This document shows positions 60,807 through 64,000 of a stretch of DNA of 64,000 bases, piece after piece. The translations under genes and the position numbers were made by a program. The notes beneath the pieces were generated by a model that saw nothing but the letters and a program-made list of their open reading frames with translations, made no database searches and was not told the DNA's origin. This DNA is from Mucilaginibacter_A sp964251965 (GTDB lineage: Bacteria > Bacteroidota > Bacteroidia > Sphingobacteriales > Sphingobacteriaceae): positions 124,001-188,000 of the forward strand of contig CAXULQ010000006.1 of NCBI GenBank assembly GCA_964251965.1, given 5' to 3'. Numbering within the stretch: position 1 is the stretch's first letter; each line of letters opens with the position of its first letter.

Positions 60807-62264
60807 ATGGGCGTAGATAAAAAAGATTTTGATGCAGTTGTAGTTGGTTCCGGCCCGAACGGGTTGGCAGCAGCCATTACGTTGCAGCAGCGGGGCTTAT
60901 CGGTTTTACTGCTGGAAGCAAAATCTAAAATTGGTGGCGGTTTGCGCACCAAAGAATTAACGCTGCCCGGTTTTCTGCACGATGTTTGCTCGGCCATCCA
61001 CCCGCTGGCTGCCGGTTCGCCGTTTTTTAAAACCTTGCCGCTGGAAGATTTTGGGCTGGAATACATTAACCCGCCGGTTGCCGTTGCCCATCCTTTTGAT
61101 GATGGTTCGGCGGCTGCTTTGTTTAGTTCGGCAGAACAAACGGCGGTTCAGTTGGGCATTGATGCAAAAGTATATCTCCGGCTCATCAAACCTTTGGTGC
61201 GCGATTGGCCTGGCCTGGCACCTGATGTTTTAGGTCCGCTGCACTTCCCAAAACATCCTTTTAACCTGGCCCGTTTTGGTTTGGATTCTTTGCCATCTGC
61301 TTTGCAAAACGCTAAAAAATTCAAGACAAAAGAAGCACGCGGACTTTGGGCCGGCATGGCTGCGCACAGCATTCAGCCTTTATCCAATCTGGCAACTTCT
61401 GCTATTGCACTGGTTTTAACGGCAAACGGACATTTAGGCGGATGGCCGCTCCCGAAAGGCGGTTCTTACAAAATTGCAGATGCGCTGGCGGCTTATTTTG
61501 TTTCTTTGGGAGGGAAAATTGAAACCGGTTTTGAGGTAAAATCATTAGATCAGCTGCCATCCGCCAAAACCGTTTTGTTTGATATCACCCCGAAACAACT
61601 GCTTAAAATTGCTGGCCATAAATTTTCTAATATCTACAAATGGCAGCTTGAAAAATACCGTTACGGCATGGGTGTTTTTAAAGTGGATTGGGCTTTGGAT
61701 GCACCAATTCCGTTTACTGCCGAGAAATGCAGGCAAGCGGGAACCGTCCATTTAGGCAATACTTTGGAGGAAATTGCTGCTGGAGAAAAACAGGCATCAC
61801 AAGGCAAATTGGTAGAAAAACCTTTTGTATTATTGGCCCAGCAAAGCCTTTTTGATGCAACCCGCGCGCCCGAAGGCAAGCATACCGCCTGGGCGTATTG
61901 CCATGTGCCAAACGGCAGCAAAACCGATATGACGGAAATCATCGAAAAGCAGATAGAACGTTTTGCACCGGGTTTTCGTGATACAATCCTCGCCAAAAAC
62001 ACCATGGATACGGCGCAGATTGAAAACTACAATTCCAATTATATCGGCGGCGATATCAACGGCGGCATCATCGATATCCGCCAGCTTTTTACGCGCCCGG
62101 CTTTGCGCTGGTCGCCTTATAAAACCTCTGCCAAAGGCTTATATATCTGTTCTTCTTCTACGCCTCCCGGCGGCGGCGTACACGGCATGTGCGGTTATTA
62201 TGCCGCAAAAAGGGCCTTAAAAGAAGTATTCGGATTGAAAGCTTCCAAACTGAGTTACCATTAA
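60807..62264 (+). CDS. NAD(P)/FAD-dependent oxidoreductase (phytoene desaturase/CrtI-like)
   Basis: A 485-residue flavoprotein of the amine oxidase/phytoene desaturase superfamily. N-terminal FAD motif FDAVVVGSGPNGLAAAITLQ at about 7-26 with LLLEAKSKIGGGLRT after it; GFLHDVCSAIHPLAAGSP; and the C-terminal FAD contact CSSSTPPGGGVHGMCGYYAA. No phytoene synthase gene is near, so carotenoid synthesis is not implied. It may oxidise or reduce a lipid-like substrate of the operon. The start is preceded by a degenerate word (GCTAAAAGAAGCAA, 60793-60806) whose AGAAG could act as the ribosome-binding site. Confidence 0.85.
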   Translation: MGVDKKDFDAVVVGSGPNGLAAAITLQQRGLSVLLLEAKSKIGGGLRTKELTLPGFLHDVCSAIHPLAAGSPFFKTLPLEDFGLEYINPPVAVAHPFDDGSAAALFSSAEQTAVQLGIDAKVYLRLIKPLVRDWPGLAPDVLGPLHFPKHPFNLARFGLDSLPSALQNAKKFKTKEARGLWAGMAAHSIQPLSNLATSAIALVLTANGHLGGWPLPKGGSYKIADALAAYFVSLGGKIETGFEVKSLDQLPSAKTVLFDITPKQLLKIAGHKFSNIYKWQLEKYRYGMGVFKVDWALDAPIPFTAEKCRQAGTVHLGNTLEEIAAGEKQASQGKLVEKPFVLLAQQSLFDATRAPEGKHTAWAYCHVPNGSKTDMTEIIEKQIERFAPGFRDTILAKNTMDTAQIENYNSNYIGGDINGGIIDIRQLFTRPALRWSPYKTSAKGLYICSSSTPPGGGVHGMCGYYAAKRALKEVFGLKASKLSYH

Positions 62265-62311
62265 TGAATACTTCCCGCTCTCCGCTCCTAAATCTTTAAA
62301 CCTAAAAATAC

Positions 62312-63568
62312 ATGACTTCCGCCCAAACCCGTTTTACCATTCACGAAGACTGGACCGTTGTACTCCTTGGTTCGCTCATCATCATTTTAGCACTTGCCGG
62401 GCTATTGCTGCCGGTTCCGGTTTTCGGCTGGAAAGACAGTGGAGACCTTTTCAGTAAAGTATTATCGCCCCAGAACCTGCTGGTACTGGCCGCGCAATTT
62501 GTGTTTGTACTGGTAATTGCCGCGCTTGGTGCTTCTTTTACCGGCAAAAATTTACGATCCACTTTAACCGGTTTCCCGATGGTTTATTTGCTTACCATTT
62601 TTGCGTTGATTCTGGCCGGAAACAGTACGATTAAAGGTTTAAACCTGGAAGCGGTGATCATCAGTTTGTCTTTAGGGTTGATTATCAGCAACGTTTTAAA
62701 CCTGCCCGAATGGCTGCGCGCCTCGCTTTCAACCGAACTTTTTGTAAAGATCGGCTTGGTTTTATTGGGCACAACCATCATTTTTTCTGATATTTTAAAA
62801 GCCGGTTCTTTAGGTTTAATGCAATCTTTAGTCGTGGTGATTTCCGTTTGGTATTTTGCTTTCTGGCTGTGTAAAAAACTAAAAGTAGATGATGAAACCA
62901 CAATGATGATTTCCAGCGCGGTTTCTATATGCGGCGTTTCGGCTGCGATTGCCACTTCCGGTGCCATCAAAGGCGATCCGAAAAAGCTGTCATATGTAAT
63001 TTCGATGGTTTTGATCACTGCCATCCCGATGATGATTTTTATGCCGATCGTTGCCCATTATTTTCATTTTTCGCAGGAAGTTACCGGTGCCTGGCTGGGC
63101 GGGAGTATCGATACCACCGGTGCCGTAGTGGCTTCGGGAAGTTTGGTTGGAGAAACTGCTTTAAAGGTTAGTACGATTGTTAAGTTTTCGCAAAACGTTT
63201 TGCTGGGGATTGCCGCTTTTGCCATTTCTGTTTACTGGACTTACACCAAAAACCCGGCTGCAAATGATGCCGAGCAGAAGCCAACGCTAAAAGTAATCTG
63301 GGAACGTTTCCCTAAATTTGTTTTAGGCTTTATCGGCGCATCGCTTGCGTTTTCGTTCCTGGTTTCGCCCGAAACTGCAAAAACTGTAAGCGGAAGTTTG
63401 AAAAATTTACAGGGATTGTGGTTTGCTTTGGCTTTTACCAGCATTGGTTTAGAAACTAAATTCTCCGATTTATTCAGTAAAAACAGCAGGAAACCTTTGT
63501 ACGCTTTTTTGCTGGCGCAAACTTTTAATATTTTTATTACGCTGGCTATCGCTTTACTTTTGTTTTAA
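62312..63568 (+). CDS. YeiH-family putative anion (sulfate) exporter
   Basis: A 418-residue inner-membrane protein with about ten helices, of the UPF0324/PF03601 family annotated as putative sulfate exporters. Recognisable parts are VIISLSLGLIISNVLNLPEW, FVKIGLVLLGTTIIFSDILK, the central SAVSICGVSAAIATSGAIKG, and GAWLGGSIDTTGAVVASGSL followed by KFSQNVLLGIAAF. The true substrate is unproven for the family. It ends the rightward gene run, 47 bp after the flavoprotein; co-transcription is likely but not certain. Confidence 0.85.
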   Translation: MTSAQTRFTIHEDWTVVLLGSLIIILALAGLLLPVPVFGWKDSGDLFSKVLSPQNLLVLAAQFVFVLVIAALGASFTGKNLRSTLTGFPMVYLLTIFALILAGNSTIKGLNLEAVIISLSLGLIISNVLNLPEWLRASLSTELFVKIGLVLLGTTIIFSDILKAGSLGLMQSLVVVISVWYFAFWLCKKLKVDDETTMMISSAVSICGVSAAIATSGAIKGDPKKLSYVISMVLITAIPMMIFMPIVAHYFHFSQEVTGAWLGGSIDTTGAVVASGSLVGETALKVSTIVKFSQNVLLGIAAFAISVYWTYTKNPAANDAEQKPTLKVIWERFPKFVLGFIGASLAFSFLVSPETAKTVSGSLKNLQGLWFALAFTSIGLETKFSDLFSKNSRKPLYAFLLAQTFNIFITLAIALLLF

Positions 63569-63931
63569 GCAAATAGCAAAATCAAAAAGATTACAAGTAA
63601 ACCATTTTAAGTCTTTCCCGCTACCAACCTTCAGCCATACTGATTGTTAAATTTGAAAAGTTTTCTTTCTTTATAATAGTGCTAACAGGAGAGATTAGTT
63701 CATCTGGGAATTATTTCGTTACTTAATGTATGAAATTTTCGGCAAGTGCTTCTTCCTTGTTGTATATATCCGGTGATCAGGAAGGCCATAATTATACTAA
63801 GAAAGCATAATCAATTCCTACATATCTATTTGCGCTAATATAGTACAGCACAAGCTACTTCCCTTGGAACAATCGCTTTAAAAATGTAGGTTTAGCACTA
63901 AACTTATTTTTCTTATTCGCAATAATTTAAA
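63569..63931. other. Intergenic stretch of 363 bp
   Basis: AT-rich, no open frame of interest, no tRNA-like sequence and no strong hairpin seen. It probably holds the end of the yeiH transcript and the promoter of the next gene. Confidence 0.5.
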
Positions 63932-64000
63932 ATGAATAAAGCTATAATTTTCTGGTTCATCTTTTGTCCGCTTGCTTCTTTTGCACAGCAAAAATCGGCA
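63932..64000 (+). CDS. Start of a secreted protein, cut by the window edge
   Basis: The first 23 codons read MNKAIIFWFIFCPLASFAQ then QKSA, a clean signal peptide ending FA-Q as in many proteins here. Nothing more is visible, so no family can be named. Confidence 0.6.
   Translation, partial: MNKAIIFWFIFCPLASFAQQKSA

Noticed and set aside
60807..62264. Carotenoid biosynthesis assignment for the CrtI-like gene
   Set aside because: No phytoene synthase, cyclase or hydroxylase is nearby and the surrounding run is of transport and peptidase genes.

Overview
The window comes from a Bacteroidota chromosome, most likely a soil or freshwater Sphingobacteriaceae (Mucilaginibacter or Pedobacter type). 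The evidence is two SusC/SusD pairs, lipoprotein signals ending in Cys, many signal peptides ending in A-Q, promoters of the TAnnTTTG type and an FG-GAP/UnbV plus vanadium haloperoxidase gene set. I see no tRNA, rRNA, CRISPR array, prophage or complete insertion sequence.

Layout. 0-2.5 kb: end of a small Cys-rich protein and a TonB-dependent receptor. 2.7-20 kb: a carbohydrate-uptake locus read leftwards (susC, susD, two 1100-residue FG-GAP/UnbV lipoproteins, a secreted GH65 enzyme, a vanadium haloperoxidase-like lipoprotein) with a divergent LacI-type regulator preceded by two abutting AAACGTTT operators. 20-27.7 kb: housekeeping genes (zinc-less alcohol/quinone oxidoreductase, Mn-type superoxide dismutase, tadA, a PIN/antitoxin pair, an RlmI-type methyltransferase, TerC, a Prc/Tsp protease). 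27.8-32.8 kb: a DNA-repair exonuclease and ATP-dependent ligase pair, interrupted downstream by an AT-rich acyltransferase segment lying between two copies of the ligase 3' end. 33-39.8 kb: an LTxxQ protein, an HD hydrolase, an OprB-like porin, then a type III polyketide synthase cluster (UbiA prenyltransferase, YceI, PKS, flavoprotein, methyltransferase). 39.8-42.6 kb: histidine kinase, DUF47 protein and Pit phosphate transporter. 42.7-46.4 kb: DUF4197 protein and pyruvate dehydrogenase E1-alpha and E2. 46.4-52.3 kb: two decayed transposase fragments, an oxidoreductase, an NlpC/P60 peptidase, a 58-residue membrane protein, an SPFH protein, an S41 peptidase and a gene-poor stretch with duplicated gene stubs. 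52.3-63.6 kb: a rightward operon-like run of susC, susD, an S51 cyanophycinase-like peptidase, two paralogous DoxX/HTTM-like membrane proteins, a phytoene-desaturase-like flavoprotein and a YeiH transporter.

The strongest signal that no gene explains is a short DNA word, GATAAAAGAAGYAT or its sister GATAAAAACAGYAT. I count 21 exact copies and about two dozen one-mismatch copies over the whole window, on both strands, in all reading frames and between genes. Face-to-face copies build perfect terminator hairpins. This behaves like a DNA-level signal, comparable to DNA uptake sequences or another genome-wide recognition word, and is the main item to follow up. Positions and counts were made by eye.
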